Assembly: GCA_031835245.1 (NCBI GenBank) | Contig: JAVKOQ010000003.1 | Location: 1 to 64,000, forward strand | Direction: 5' to 3' | DNA length: 64,000 nucleotides | DNA from: Balamuthia mandrillaris | Lineage: Eukaryota > Discosea > Longamoebia > Balamuthiidae | Part shown: positions 33,429 to 45,488 of the stretch, one piece after another | Layout: each line of letters starts with the position of its first letter | Numbering within the stretch: position 1 is the stretch's first letter | Notes under the pieces: generated by a model | The model's database searches: none | Told to the model about the DNA's origin: nothing | Seen by the model: the letters and a program-made list of their open reading frames with translations, nothing else | Position numbers and translations under genes: made by a program

Positions 33429-34979
33429 TTAGCCAACCCTCGCTCTCTTCCTGTTGGCTTCCTGTTCGTCGTTTTCTTCTTCTTTGTTTTTCTGGGCATT
33501 GTTGTTGTTTTGTGTTTCTTCTCCTTCTTCTTCTTTTTCTGCACGGTCATCTTCATCGTCCTCTCTTTTTCGTTTGCTGGTGCTGCTGGCATTGGTGGCG
33601 GCATTGATGGTCGTCGTAGAATTCCTTGCTGAAGTTTTGCTCTTAGAAGAGCGACCAAAGACACCAAGGTTATGCACCACTGGTTGGCTGGACGAAGAAG
33701 AAGAAGCGGAGGGAGAAGCTGTGGAAGAAGATGCAGAGGTGTCAGAAGGTTCTGCCGCTAATTGGTGGCACACTTCACCCAATGCTTCCCGCAACTTCCT
33801 TTGTTCTTCTGTTGGCTTAGCCTCTTTCTCGTCCTCCAAAGCTTTTATCTTTGATACAAAAAGAGAAAATAAATATTAGACGTTCATTTTGAGGAGAAAT
33901 ATCGATCCTCTCATACCTTCTCTGCCAAACTGGCCAGTTTTTCTTGCAACTGTGTAACCTTTTGTGGTTGGTCACCTTCTGTGGCCTCTGTCTCTTTGCC
34001 TTTGTCCTTCTCTCCACTCTTTTGCTCCTGCGATGTTACTGCTGTGGCGTTGTCGAGTGCGAGTTGTATCACTTTCAGTGCTTCTCTGTATTGCTGAATA
34101 GCCTCGTCGTGTTGCTCCAAGTCAGAATGTAACGTGCCTCTGACTTCGAGCAGCTCAGCGATGCGCAGATCGTGGCTCGGCAGCGCCTCTCTGAGGAGCT
34201 CCTCAGCAGTCCCGTATTCCTTGAGGGCATCGTCGGAGTTGCCCGTGTCTTGGCTAAATACTCCCAACAGCTTGTGAACTTGGGCAAGTTCGACCTTGTG
34301 GGCTTCTGACTTGCTGTAAATGACACGAGCGGTCTCCAAGATCTCCCAAACCAATTGCAGCGTCTCTTCCAATGCATTTCCTGTTTCAGACAGAGAACAG
34401 GAAAGTTGAGAAGAGACGAGAAGAGACAGAGAACAAATGAGGGAGAGAGAGAGGGAGAGAGAGAGAGAGAGGAACTTCATACGATCATTCTCTTCCTCTT
34501 CGGCGTCAAGCTCCTCTGCACTCTCTTTATCCTGCAGTCTGCGGATAAGGGCTCGGGAGAGAAAGTCGCGCTGTTCGCGCTTGGCTCCTTGCACCAGAGC
34601 AAGGCCATAATTGTAATAATCTGGCGCTATTTCAAGGGCCACTTCGCCGTACTTTGCCACCCTAAAGCACAGGAAAGTAGGCCTTTGTTACCAACGTGTT
34701 TCGTGCTGTATGAATTTTTAGACAACAAACCCGAACGCACCTTATTTCAAGGGCCTTGGAGAAGGCTTCTTGAGCGGCCTCGTACTCGCCGTTGCTCATC
34801 AGGGCGTGCCCATCTCTCGTTTTTCGTTCAGCCTCCTGCAAAAGCTCTTCGGTCACCTCACCGCTCAACAGTGCAGCGCTGCCCTCCTCCCCTTCTTCCT
34901 CCTCCTCCTCCAACGCCTCCTCCTCTTCCACTTCTTCAGCAGCAGGTCTTTCGTTACACTTTTCTTCCTGCCCTTCCAT
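33429..34979 (-). CDS. NASP-type histone chaperone (SHNi-TPR)
   Basis: Four exons. ATG at 34979 starts MEGQEEK; a frame extends upstream without ATG. A Glu-rich acidic stretch (about residues 15-45) is followed by TPR-like helices (MSNGEYEAAQEAFSKALEI). The SHNi-TPR signature LQLVWEILETARVIY comes next, then further TPRs (VFSQDTGNSDDALKEYGTAEELL, HSDLEQHDEAIQQYREAL), a coiled coil, Ser runs and a basic tail with KRKRED and NRKRARVG, a likely nuclear signal. NASP/Hif1/Sim3 proteins bind H3-H4 and linker histones in the nucleus. A TC-rich intron lies near 34390-34480. Stop TAA. Confidence 0.88.
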
Positions 34980-35158
34980 GGTGCCTTGCTTTTGCTCTCT
35001 TCCTTCCTTGTTCGTTTTTGTCGGTTGCGTTTTTTCCCGCAATTTAATTTTTGGCGGGAAGGGCCTGAGGGGGCACTATTCATTAATAATAATAAATATC
35101 GAATTTTCTTGGAAATTTTATTAACAACGAATAGGAAATCAAACAGATTGTCGACACA

Positions 35159-36153
35159 TCACAAAGCCCAACGAGCAAGCCACTCCTTGCCTTCCCGACC
35201 AGCGTGGCTGAGGTGCGGCGGGACTGGGGCTATCTCCTCCACCAACGAGAAACCTTGTGGCTTCAAAAGCCCAAAGACCAGCTCGGTGGACATGGCGTAA
35301 GGAGGTCCTCCCTCTTTCTCCATGACGGGAAAGATGAGCGTGATCAACTCTCCGCCTGGCTTCAGCAGTCGCTTCATCTGGGCCGCCCAGTCCTGCCTTT
35401 TCTGTGGCGGGATGGCACACAGGAAAGTGTAGTCGAATATCAGGTCAAAACGTTCCTGCTCCTCTGATTGATGCATCTTGAAGAAGTCGTGGAGACGGAT
35501 CTCGGCCTTGTCTCGTAATTCGGAGGGCAACTGCTGGTCGAGATAGTGTTGGGCGGCATTAATCGCTGAGTTGGAGATCTCCAAACCAACGCACTTCTCC
35601 GTTGCTACCCCTTTCTTCACAAAGCTGGCCAGGTCGTAACCTCTTCCACATCCTGTTAAGCCAAGAGAGAACTGTAGAGTTAGAGATGAGGTCACCCGCC
35701 CCTAAATAAAAAACAAACACACGAACCAGGCACAAGCACCCGTCCTTTGGGCAATGGTGGATCAGCTGTGTCTATGAGGTGCAACAAGGCAAGGGAAGAT
35801 CGCTCCGCATCAAACCGTTGGCCTGGCTTCAAACCTCCATCCTGGGTCCACATGCCCTCCCACCTTTCCACCTCCTCCTGCTCTAGCCCCTTCACCTCCT
35901 CCCCTGTGCTCTTCGCCTCCGCTTCCATGTTCATCCGTTGTGGCTTCTTCTCGCTGTTGGTGCTGATGTTGTGCTTGGCGCTGTGAAAGTGCTGACGTTT
36001 GCGAAAGAAAGGCGTGGCGCGGCAGGTTTGGGGTTGGTTGCGGCCGATTGAGATATTTAAACTACGCGACAGCGAAGCGACTACGAAAGGTCGCCGCGGG
36101 ACAACAAAGGATGACGAAGCGTTATAACACGCCGATACGCCCTTGCTTCTCAT
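35159..36153 (-). CDS. TPMT-family thiol methyltransferase
   Basis: Two exons joined within the SAM-binding motif: LPKGRVLVPG from exon 1 meets CGRGYDLASF from exon 2. The motif VPGCGRGYD, the GLEIS motif and FDLIFDYTFLCAI followed by RLLKPGGELI fit the TPMT/HOL group, which methylates small thiols, thiocyanate or halides with S-adenosylmethionine. Starting at 36153 adds about 73 Arg/Ser-rich residues that could be a mitochondrial targeting peptide; starting at ATG 35933 gives the cytosolic-length enzyme. The intron near 35700 contains TTTAGGGGCGGGTGACC, similar to the piggyBac-like terminal repeat. Stop TGA. Confidence 0.87.
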
Positions 36154-36270
36154 TCGCCAAGTGGGCTCCTTCCTTTCTTTCCCTTCCTTTCTGTCGCCCT
36201 TTTCTGTTTTCTCCTTTCTTTCTTTTTCTTTTGAGAACCGAAAACATGCTGCGTGTTTTTATTGTTTTTT

Positions 36271-39200
36271 TCAGATGGACATATCCAACAGGAAAACACC
36301 AGAACGAAGCTTTTCGACGGTGTTCCATCCATCTATGAGCTCCAACTCGGCATAAAGTTCTGTCAGTTTCTCCGTCAACGAACTGTCTGGCCGTTCCATA
36401 ACCCATGCCACTCCTATCCGTTCCACTTCTTCCTCTTCTTCTTTTTCTTTGGTCTGTTCTGTTTCCGGTTCTCTATCTGTTTTGTCTTCTCTCCTTTCTT
36501 CGTGTTCTTTTTCTTTCTCCTTTTCTTTCTCCGTTTCCTTCTCCTTTTGTTGTTGCTGCTGGTGTTGAAGTTTCTTTTTCACCTTCCAACTTCGTTGCTG
36601 CTGCTGCCAAGTTTTCTCTTGAGCTACAACGTTATTCCAAGAAGCCATCACAAACGTCGCTCGAGAGTTGTTGTCTTTGGGCGACGGAGAGCGATAGCGA
36701 TAGCCCAAATACATTCGAGTGGTCTTTTGGTGGTCTCCTTCTGCTAATTCGTTGTCATAGGAAGATGAAGGGACAACAGCGTAGAGGGAGACCACTTTAT
36801 CTACGTTGTTGTATGTCTTTAGGAACCATGGATAAGGTTGTGCAGCGTAGGTCAAAGTTTGTTTGTTGTGGTCGCTGTGATTGTAGGCAAGATAGCGTCC
36901 ATCAGAGTAGGAGCGAAGAGTCACCGAGCCGTCATTTTGGTAATCCATAAACCATCGGCTGAATGACTTGGCCACAGCTTGAAATATTAAACGTTAAAAC
37001 GAGAAAATCACAAGAAAAAAAAACAATGGTAACAACAAGACGTTTCACAAGCCAAAGTAAGTATCAAGAACCGAACCTGTGTTGGGAGTCAAGCGAAGAG
37101 GTCCAGGACCCTTCGGATAGAGGTAACCACCATGCAACGTCCTTAGATGCACAATATTGTGCACCATCGTTACTGTCCACCGTTCGTAGGAGCGCAATGC
37201 ATTCCTCGCTCCAATATACAGCTGATGGTTTCTGCTGACGCACAGCCATTTGCCTTGTGGGTAGGTTCTCAAGCCAATGCAGTCACCCTCTTTGATAACC
37301 ACCCATTCCCACAAGCAGCACAGGTCTCGCCTCGTGAAAACTTGATCCTTTTCATCGTCGTAGCATAAATACTTGCGATGCACGTCTTGAACGACCACCA
37401 AGGAACGATTCTCGTCCACTGCTTCTCGTTGTTTTTCTGGTGATTGTTCGGAAGCAGAAGAGTTGCTACGTGGTCTTCTTTTGTTGGCTCTTCGCACTTC
37501 CCACAACTCGGCTGCGCTGATGGTGGTTGCATTAACATTGACGACGCTCTGAGCAAGACCGTTCTTTCCATCCAATGCTAAGTTGGTGGCAAGGGAGAGA
37601 TTGCTTTGATGGCGAAGACTGCTTGAGAGGAAAGTCTTGTAATTGCTGCCAAAAGCGACTTGCTTCCCATCGACGAGAGCAAGATCGGTAGGATGGTTGC
37701 TGAGGCCTGTTCCTGCTGCAAACCATGATAGCCAAGAGGCTCTGCCCAATGATAAACTTTGGAAGAAGATAGTTAGCATACGGGAGCAGAAAAGAAGAAA
37801 CAAAGAATCGGAAACGTGAAAATGTGTAGAGAAGAGGGCAGGTGATGGATACTTTTTGGTAAAAGGTTTTGGCTTCATGCCACGAGCACCAAACAGCCTT
37901 TCAAAGGCAGTGCCGCTTCCTTTTCGTTGCTGTTGAACATTGTTGGCAGACGCAACAGCATTTTCGCTCCTTGTTGCTTCGCTCCATTGATATTGATATT
38001 GACAGGAATGTTGTGAGGAAGGAGATGACGTACTTGCCGTATTTACAACAGAAGAAGACAGAGAATATGGGTCAGAAAACTTGCGCTGTTGCGAAGGATG
38101 GTGCTTAGAATGGGTGGATACAATTTCTTGGCTCAAAGCATGACGTGGTGATATCGAAGAACAAACGTTGGAGCCAGAAGAAGGTGAAGAACGAGAAGAA
38201 TAAGCAGATGGCAAACTCAAGGTAGTGGTTTGAGAGAGATGAAGCGCATCCACAGATTTAGATTTTGCTGCTTCATCGTTCTCAGCATCGCACTGCCTTT
38301 CTTCCATAGCCTCATTCGCGTCAGATGCATTGAAGCTTCGAGACCGTTTTCTTATTTTTGTTCGTAGCGAGTGCAAAGAAAAATGTTTACGGGTCGATGA
38401 AGAGGAGGAAGACGAAGGAGAAGAAATCAATTCCTTCTTGGATTCTTCTTTCTCCTTTTCTTCTTTTGGTATTTGCAACTGAATGCTGCATTTCCTCAAG
38501 TCTATTCCCTTTCCTTCTCTTCTGTCTCCTTCTGCCTCTTCTGTCTGTTCTACATTGTCAGCAGGGTTAGTGTCTTCCACGTTATCTTTCATCGATAGCT
38601 CTTCACAAATGCTAAATTCTGAGGTCTCATTAGCATCGCTTGATGACGTTCCTTCCTCTTCCGTTTCCTCTTCATCTTCACTCTCAGTTGTGCTGTAACT
38701 ACTTTCATCGCTATCTTCTTCAGCTTCTACGTCATCATCCTCATCCTCATCGTCGTAAATTCCAGTAGATAAACGAGAACCTCTTCTCATGAGCTCATAA
38801 AACTCAGTTGTGCCTCTGCGTTTCAACTTTGGTGTGACCACAACATCGGCAGAGCAGTCTTCCTCCTCTTTTTCTTTGATAGCTTCACTTTCGCTTTGTG
38901 CTATGACTGAAACTGGGATTCCGTCATGTGTTGCTCGAATGGTTTTCTCGTAATTGTCACGTTCATTGGTTTCAGTTAATATGTTCTTCTCCCAGGATCG
39001 TCGCAGTTCGCGTTCTCTCTGAATAAATGAAAACGACGAACAAGACAAAGGAGGCGATGTCGAAGGAGAAGATGAAGCAGCAGTGGAAGAAGAAGAAGCA
39101 GTAGAAGAAGAAGCAGCAGACACAGAAGAAGAAGAAGAAGAAGAAGAACAAGAAGAAGAAGGAGAAGAAGAGGTTTTCTGGATGTGATGATATTGTTGCT

Positions 39201-42200
39201 GTAGCCACCTATCTGCAATATGTTTGTCCTGGTTGTTGTCTTCTTTGTGTCCTACCTCTGCGATAAAACTGGAAGTTACAGAGTTTGTTGGCGGCCGGTG
39301 ATGCAACCGTTTGGTGAGCTTTTGTCTGACAGCGGAGAACGGTTTAAACTTCTTAGCGCCTTTACTTCCTGCTTCCAACAATGAATGGTGAGGATGTGCG
39401 AACAAGCCGCTGGTATGCATTCGTTTGGTGTTACCAAACGATGCATCCAAGAAGCGCGTGGTGCGTTTTCCTTTCTCCTCTTCATTTCTCTTCTCCACGT
39501 CGTTTGCTGCTTTGGATGAATGCGCCAACAGACTGCTGTGTAAGGTTTGGATATGTTTGCTTTCGATGCGTTTCATTTTTTGTTGAAAGTGTTGCTCCCA
39601 TTGAGCACACCGAAGTTCAAGACCGTCTCTTCCGCGAATGCTTTCCAGGTTGCGTAATGCTTCCAGTTTCATTATTGCTGCCACAATACTTCCAAGCTTT
39701 TTCTTTCTAGTCTGGTGATGCGAAGAAGAGGAAGAGAAAGATGCCTCTTGTTCAGCAAGGTTTGGTTCTTTCTCATGTTCTTCATTATTGCTTTGGTACG
39801 TGTCTTCTGTTGTAGTTGTTGTTGCGGCGCCTTCAGTTGATTGTAGGAGATTCAGTGTATGGCAAATGGTAATGACATCGTCAACTTCGGTCTGGTACCG
39901 TGGCTTCATTTTTTTGGGTTTTGCCATTAGAGCCCAGTAAAACTCTTTCCATGCTCTCATCCACAATCTCCCTATAGTATTGTTTCAGCGTAAGTATAGG
40001 TTATTGAAGAAAAGATAGATGACTTACCACGTGTTTCGTCTCTGCTACGTCCATCAAATGCAAAGGATTGTGGGCTAGCAGAGAAGTAAGACGAAGTCAT
40101 TGACCAGTCGCAAATAGCCTGAGCTAGCTGCAAACGAGACTCTCGCAACAGTCGTCTCTCCAACGGCCCCAACGTTTTGCGTTTCTGCAACATTTTAATG
40201 CCTTCTGAGAAGTACTCAACACACGAACGGAAATCATCCATTCTCTCGTAACTTCGTGGTTGAACAGTACTTCTGTTGATAGAAGACGAAGGTGCAGTGG
40301 GTTCTTGCACTTCCAAATTGTCCAAAGAGTTGTTGATATTGTTTTCAGCTGAAAGTTCAGTCACTGGGTGTTGCACAAAAGAGAAGGAACCCGAGGTGGA
40401 CAAGTAAGGATGGAAGGTATCTTCTCGTGTCTTATTCTCTTCCTCCTCGCATAACATCACCAATTTATGACTCACTTTACCTATATGAATCAGAAATGGG
40501 ATAAGTGACAAGAAGATAGGAAGGAGAAAGGAAAACAGAGCATAGTAGACGGAAAGCAAAGAAGATAAAGAAGAGAGAACCGAGCAATAAAAGTGTAGGA
40601 ACACTGTCCGGGATGCTAGAAAGCGCCAATAACAACTTTTCTTTGGCAAAGTTGAGAAGGCGCTTGACCTTTCCTCTGGTGGTAGGGTCCAGGTCATAAT
40701 CTCCTCGGCTCCGCGACTTGTCCGCCAACTTTTGAGCTTTGAGCCACAATGCTTGCCCCTCCGATCCTGCTATCAAATGCATGTGTTTTACTTTGGCCTC
40801 CAAATCGAGTAAATGTGGATCGACTATTTCATACTTTTCGGTTAGTTGCAAAAGAAAGTGAAGAAGAGGACAGAAGAAAGCAAGAGAAGGTCGAAAAAAA
40901 AACATACGCCACTCGTAAGGGTGTGGAACAGCAGCTGGAGGCGAGCCGTTAAGCGCATCATAAATGGCAGGCACATCTGCAACAGTGATGCCCAACATGC
41001 TACATAATCGTCGAAAGAATAAACCTTGAAACAAGAAAGGTCGAGTTCGATCCTTGCAACGCAGCTCTTCTTTCGTAAAGGCAAGATTTCCAAATTTGGC
41101 GCGAATGCAGCATTTCAGAGGCAACAACCAGCGTAGGTTCGTCTTTAGCAGCCTATCATAAGAGCTGTCCAAGTCGTTTCTGTTCCGTTTCTCGAGAAGA
41201 ACATCTTCTTTCACTTTTTCATTTCTCTCCCGTCTTTCCTTCTCTTGGACTGCTACCCAAATATAATACTCCAATCCTCCTTCTAACTTTTCATCTTCGC
41301 TTTCTGCTTTTTCTTCGTCTTCTCCTTCTTCTCTGTTTTGTGCTTGTTTCTTTTCTGCCCCTTCCACATCACGTGGAAAGTCAGGAGGAGTATTAGATGT
41401 CCAAAAGTGGTGCGAATATGTAGAATGGCCTGAAAACAAATTAAAAAGTTGCAGCACCAACTGCCGATAAGGCTCTGAGGATGGCACTTTCAGTGCTTTC
41501 ATCTTTTCTCGCAATAATGCACGAATGATATTTTTACAAACTCTAGCTGCCATCTTGATACAAATAATCAGTTTGAAAATCAAATGAACCCAAACGCAAG
41601 CAACAAATAAAGCAAATAAACAAACTACGTAAAGATGAGAGAGAACAAACCTCTGTGAAAAGAAGAGAGCTATACTTCCACATACAACCCGAAGAATGTG
41701 GTTCTTTCAAAAGAAGGTGACGCACCAGGCCAAGATATCGTCTGTTGATTCCATGCGTATGCATTTGATGCAAAACGTTGTTGATCTGTCTGTTGAGCAT
41801 CTCCACAGAGATAGCATCTTTCAACACTTCTGCATGACGGGAAGTAAAAGTAGGACGGGATAACGACGCTGCCCTTGAAGTTGGAGTGTTGGGTGTATCT
41901 CCTCCAAATATACTTCTACATTCAGCGCAATAACGACGGTACTTTGGTTTTGAAACAAGGTTAAAATATGAGAGAAAAGATGTGCAGTATAACATGAGAG
42001 TGAAAAGGATAAAGAGTGAGGACAGAGGGAGAGATGAGAGAGAACATACTGTTCCTTTGAAGCGCTCTTTGTCGCTTTGGCACATTTTTCGAACGTCTTG
42101 AACAAAGTTTGGAATGATAACATCGACTAAGTTTCTTGTGGCTTCTGTAACTTCATCGTTGTGAGTTCTCCAGTTCGGATCTTTGGCTTGCCATCCACTG

Positions 42201-44474
42201 TACGCATCTGAGCTCAACGGTACTTTGTTGCATACCACTAATTCTGGGCGAAGCATTTTGAAGAAGACTGAACGAGGTTCTGCGACAGGAAAATAGGCAG
42301 AGGCCACTTCGGTGCTCTCTGGACAGTAGACACGACTAAAGTCCACTAGATAAAAGCGACCATCCGCTCCCCAGTGCCCTTCTATGTCTCCACACGCGTA
42401 TAGAGTTACATTCTTTACGATGTGAGGTTTCAGGTTGAGCCGTTGGAAAATGCTTGATAAGCACTCGTTGAATACTTCGTAGTCAGCATGCACTGTCCTT
42501 CCCGCGTCATGAGAGCTATTTATGTTCAATGAAATGCATGGTAAACGCATCAAGGTTGAGGAAGTGAGAAGAAAGGACAGGAAGAGAGCAAAGAAATGAA
42601 TGAGAGATATAAGGCACCCATAGCAGATGGTTTTGTGAGAGATAGGGAGGATCGAAACAGCTGTCAATCGAAAGCCACGGTAGTCTACAATGGTCATAAG
42701 AGGAACGAATATCCCTTCTGCTGCTGCCTCAGCATCCACAATCCTCGCCAATGAGCGTAGTTCATGAGCCGCTACGAATGAAGGGTCAAATAAGAACAAG
42801 CAATATGGGCAACAAAACAACCATCATTACACACGAAACGACAACGAGAAACAAGCAGACATACCTGCTTTCATTGCATTGGTGTCGTTGGGATGACAAA
42901 ATCCATACATCCAGCAACCAGATTTGTATTCCGTATCCACAGCAAACTTGAAGAGCATGCCTCTGCATTGGTACTTCTCTCCTCCTGCAACGCCGCCCAT
43001 GCTTAATGGCTTTATGGTCTTATCATCGTACGGGAGAAAACGCTCACTGATGATGATACGACCATAAACTTCAGCTGCGTGCTGAAAGTGTGTTGTTCAA
43101 AACAGAAACAAACAAGAATGTATGAGAAAGCAAGAAACGAAGGAAAATGAGGGGAAAACAAAAGACTGAAAGAAAAGCAAAGAAAGACATATCATGGGCC
43201 AGATAAGCTAGTTTAGAGTACTTGTCCTCGTTATCTTCCAGAGCAAGCATGGCCTGGAAATGTTTATTCCAAAGACTGTTGTCTAACCCATCAAGTTGCC
43301 GTGTATCGTTCCTATTCATGGCATGCAACGCTTGCCATCGTCTCGCACGTTTACTTCTGTCTCTGCGACTCTTTGAAGTTGCGCTATTGTATGGAAATAA
43401 TGTTGAAGTGGCCCCTTGCTCCTCCTTTTTGTTGTTGTTGCTATACTTTCTCCTTGTTCTTCTTTTCCTTCTTCTTTCTTTTGTAGTCGAATTGGGGGAA
43501 GAAGAGGACGTTGAGTCTTTTCTGACCCGTGTCGTAGTCTCGGAGCAAGAAGTGGAAGCAGAGGAATATGAATAAGAAGAAGAGGAAGAGCTTAAGCTTG
43601 CTCTTATCGTTGTCTTTTGATGGTCAACCTGAACAACTTCTTCGTAGCCATCCACCTCGGAGTCCGCTTGCAAAAGCGCGAAAGAAGGTTTTGGCGTTGT
43701 TGCTGCCTTGAAAGCATCATCACGTTCATGGTCGAACGAGGGATACACTTCGTAGCTCACGTTGTTTTCAGTTTCTTCTTCTGCAGCGCTTTCATCAAGG
43801 GCGTGCATAGGTTGCTTTTGAGTGACAGCGTTGGTTGCATTGTTTGAACCGAATAACGAAAGCTTTGCCGAAGAGGAGGAAGAAGAAAAGGAAGAAGAAG
43901 AAGAAGAAGAGGAAGCAGAAACGGAAGAACTAAAAGAAGAAAAGGAAGAGGGGCAGATTTCATAGCCACCTTCTTCCTCCGTCGCTGAGGAGTCCGACTC
44001 AGCAACATGGACTTGCGGTTGTCGTCACATTGTTGAGGAGCTTTGGTTTCTGCTGTGGTAGTTGTTGTTGCAGGGGAAGTGCTACGAGCGAACGGTGAAC
44101 CATCGGTTCGTAGGTATGTTCCGCGTAGACGTCAGCCTCCTCATCTCTTTCTTCTGCTGTGGCTCCCAAACCCTTGGTTGTCGATGGGGTCGCAACAACA
44201 ACAACGCTGCTCGATTGGGTTTTTAGAATAAAAGAGAGGAAAACGATGGAGAGATAAAAGCGAAAGTAAAGGTTTTAAAAAAAGAAGACAGAGGTCGTTA
44301 CCTTGTGCTCGATTGGACGGAATCCGCAACTTCTGAGGTAGAAGTAGCAGCAGACGGCTGGGCGTGTGGCTCGGAAGCCAGGAAGCACTTTTCTAACTCT
44401 GCAAGTTCCCTTCTTTTCCGCTCTATCTGAGCGAGCAACTCTTGTCTTCTGCTTGCCGCTTCTTCCTCCTCCAT
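36271..44474 (-). CDS. Very large CLU-domain protein with beta-trefoil C-terminus
   Basis: About ten or more exons over 8.2 kb, more than 2000 residues. It starts with a short coiled coil (RRQELLAQIERKRRELAEL). Ser-rich low complexity precedes a CLU domain at 43080-40900: LFKFAVDTEYKSGCWMYGF, VPLMTIVDYRGFRL, DAGRTVHADYEVF, DIEGHWGADGRFYLVDFSR, LRPELVVCNKVPLSSDAYS. Helical TPR-like parts follow (40850-40100), then about 700 residues of Ser/Glu low complexity. The end has repeated units (DVHRKYLCYDDE, GLRTYPQGKWLCVSRN, HLRTLHGGYLYPKG, TLRSYSDGRYLAYN) typical of fascin-like beta-trefoils. CLU proteins act in mitochondrial distribution and mRNA binding; the trefoil suggests actin or lipid contact (inference). 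Splicing is unclear at 43200 and 44000, so the 5' exons may be misjoined. Stop TGA. Confidence 0.75.
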
Positions 44475-44663
44475 TTTGTCTTTTTTTTCTTTGGACTTGT
44501 CTTTGTCGACGGGAAATGAATAGCAATTTCACGTCGTCACGGTGGTGGTACTCGTCGTTACCAAATTATCATGACGACACGATTACGTTCTCCAAAAAAG
44601 AGAAAGAAGAGCACAGGATTTGGTGTGTGTTGCAGACGAACAAAACTATGGACATATATATAC

Positions 44664-45362
44664 TTAGTAGAAAAACTCAATGACTACGGTAGCGCTGACT
44701 TCTTGCTGCCCGCCAACAACGGGTGTCGTAGCCAGCAAGTTGGCCCCTCCTTGCGCCTCGGCGGCTGCCGAGAACAGCGGGATGGGTCTCGGGAAGAACA
44801 AATTTCCGATCTGCACCGACGCCACTCCCCTCGACTCCAGCTCCAACGCGTCCAACACGATCATGGCCTGGTCCTTGGCGTTCTCCACAGCTCGTTGCAA
44901 GGCCAACTCTTTCGCCTCGGCTGTGGCTTGGTCAGAGGCCACCACATTCAACGAGTCGATGCGAGTGGCACCGGCTTGGACCGCTCCGTCGATAATCTCT
45001 CCCACTTGATCGATTTCGACCACTCGGAAGCTTATCAGGTTGGTCGCTACGTAGCCCAACACTTCAACGGACTGTGGCGGCGGCGGGAAAATTGTTGTAG
45101 AGAACGGATCCGGTGGAGGAAGGATGGCGTCCAGAGAGATGCGAACTGTTTGGAGGTTCTCGATGCCCTCTTGTTCTTGCAGAAACTCTGTGAGGTTAGA
45201 AGAGAGCTGAGCCGCTTGTTGGATGGCGTCCGCCGCGCTTTCGTTGGAGCGAACCTCCACCCCGAGCACGATTTCGGTGATGTTGGCGGCAGCGTTGGCC
45301 GTTCCCTCTCCAGTCACGGTCAGTATTCGGTCCGTATTCAGCGCGGCAGTGTCAGTAGCGTT

Positions 45363-45395
<33 letters not shown>

Positions 45396-45488
45396 TCCTT
45401 CATCTTCTTGAGCGTAGACGGTGGACGAAGGCAGCAAGAAGCAAGAGGCAAGAAGCACCGTCAACAGTAGAAGGCAAATCTTTTTCAT
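44664..45488 (-). CDS. Secreted SIMPL (DUF541) domain protein
   Basis: Intronless, 274 residues. A signal peptide of about 25 residues (MKKICLLLLTVLLASCFLL...VYA) is followed by a (GN)n linker. The SIMPL fold starts with LTVTGEGTANAAANITEIVLGVEV and continues with VLGYVATNLISFRV, DSLNVVASD and AKELALQRAVENAKDQA. The family is mostly bacterial (periplasmic or secreted, function poorly known), with few eukaryotic members. The absence of introns between intron-rich neighbours fits acquisition from bacteria but does not prove it. The GN repeat lies at 45364-45392. Stop TAA; 1.2 kb of divergent intergenic sequence separates it from the next gene. Confidence 0.82.

Noticed and set aside
43150-43210. 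U12-type AT-AC intron in the CLU gene
   Set aside because: The splice joint here is unclear, but no branch-point or ATATCC donor is present; a weak GT donor 24 bases further on gives the right phase.
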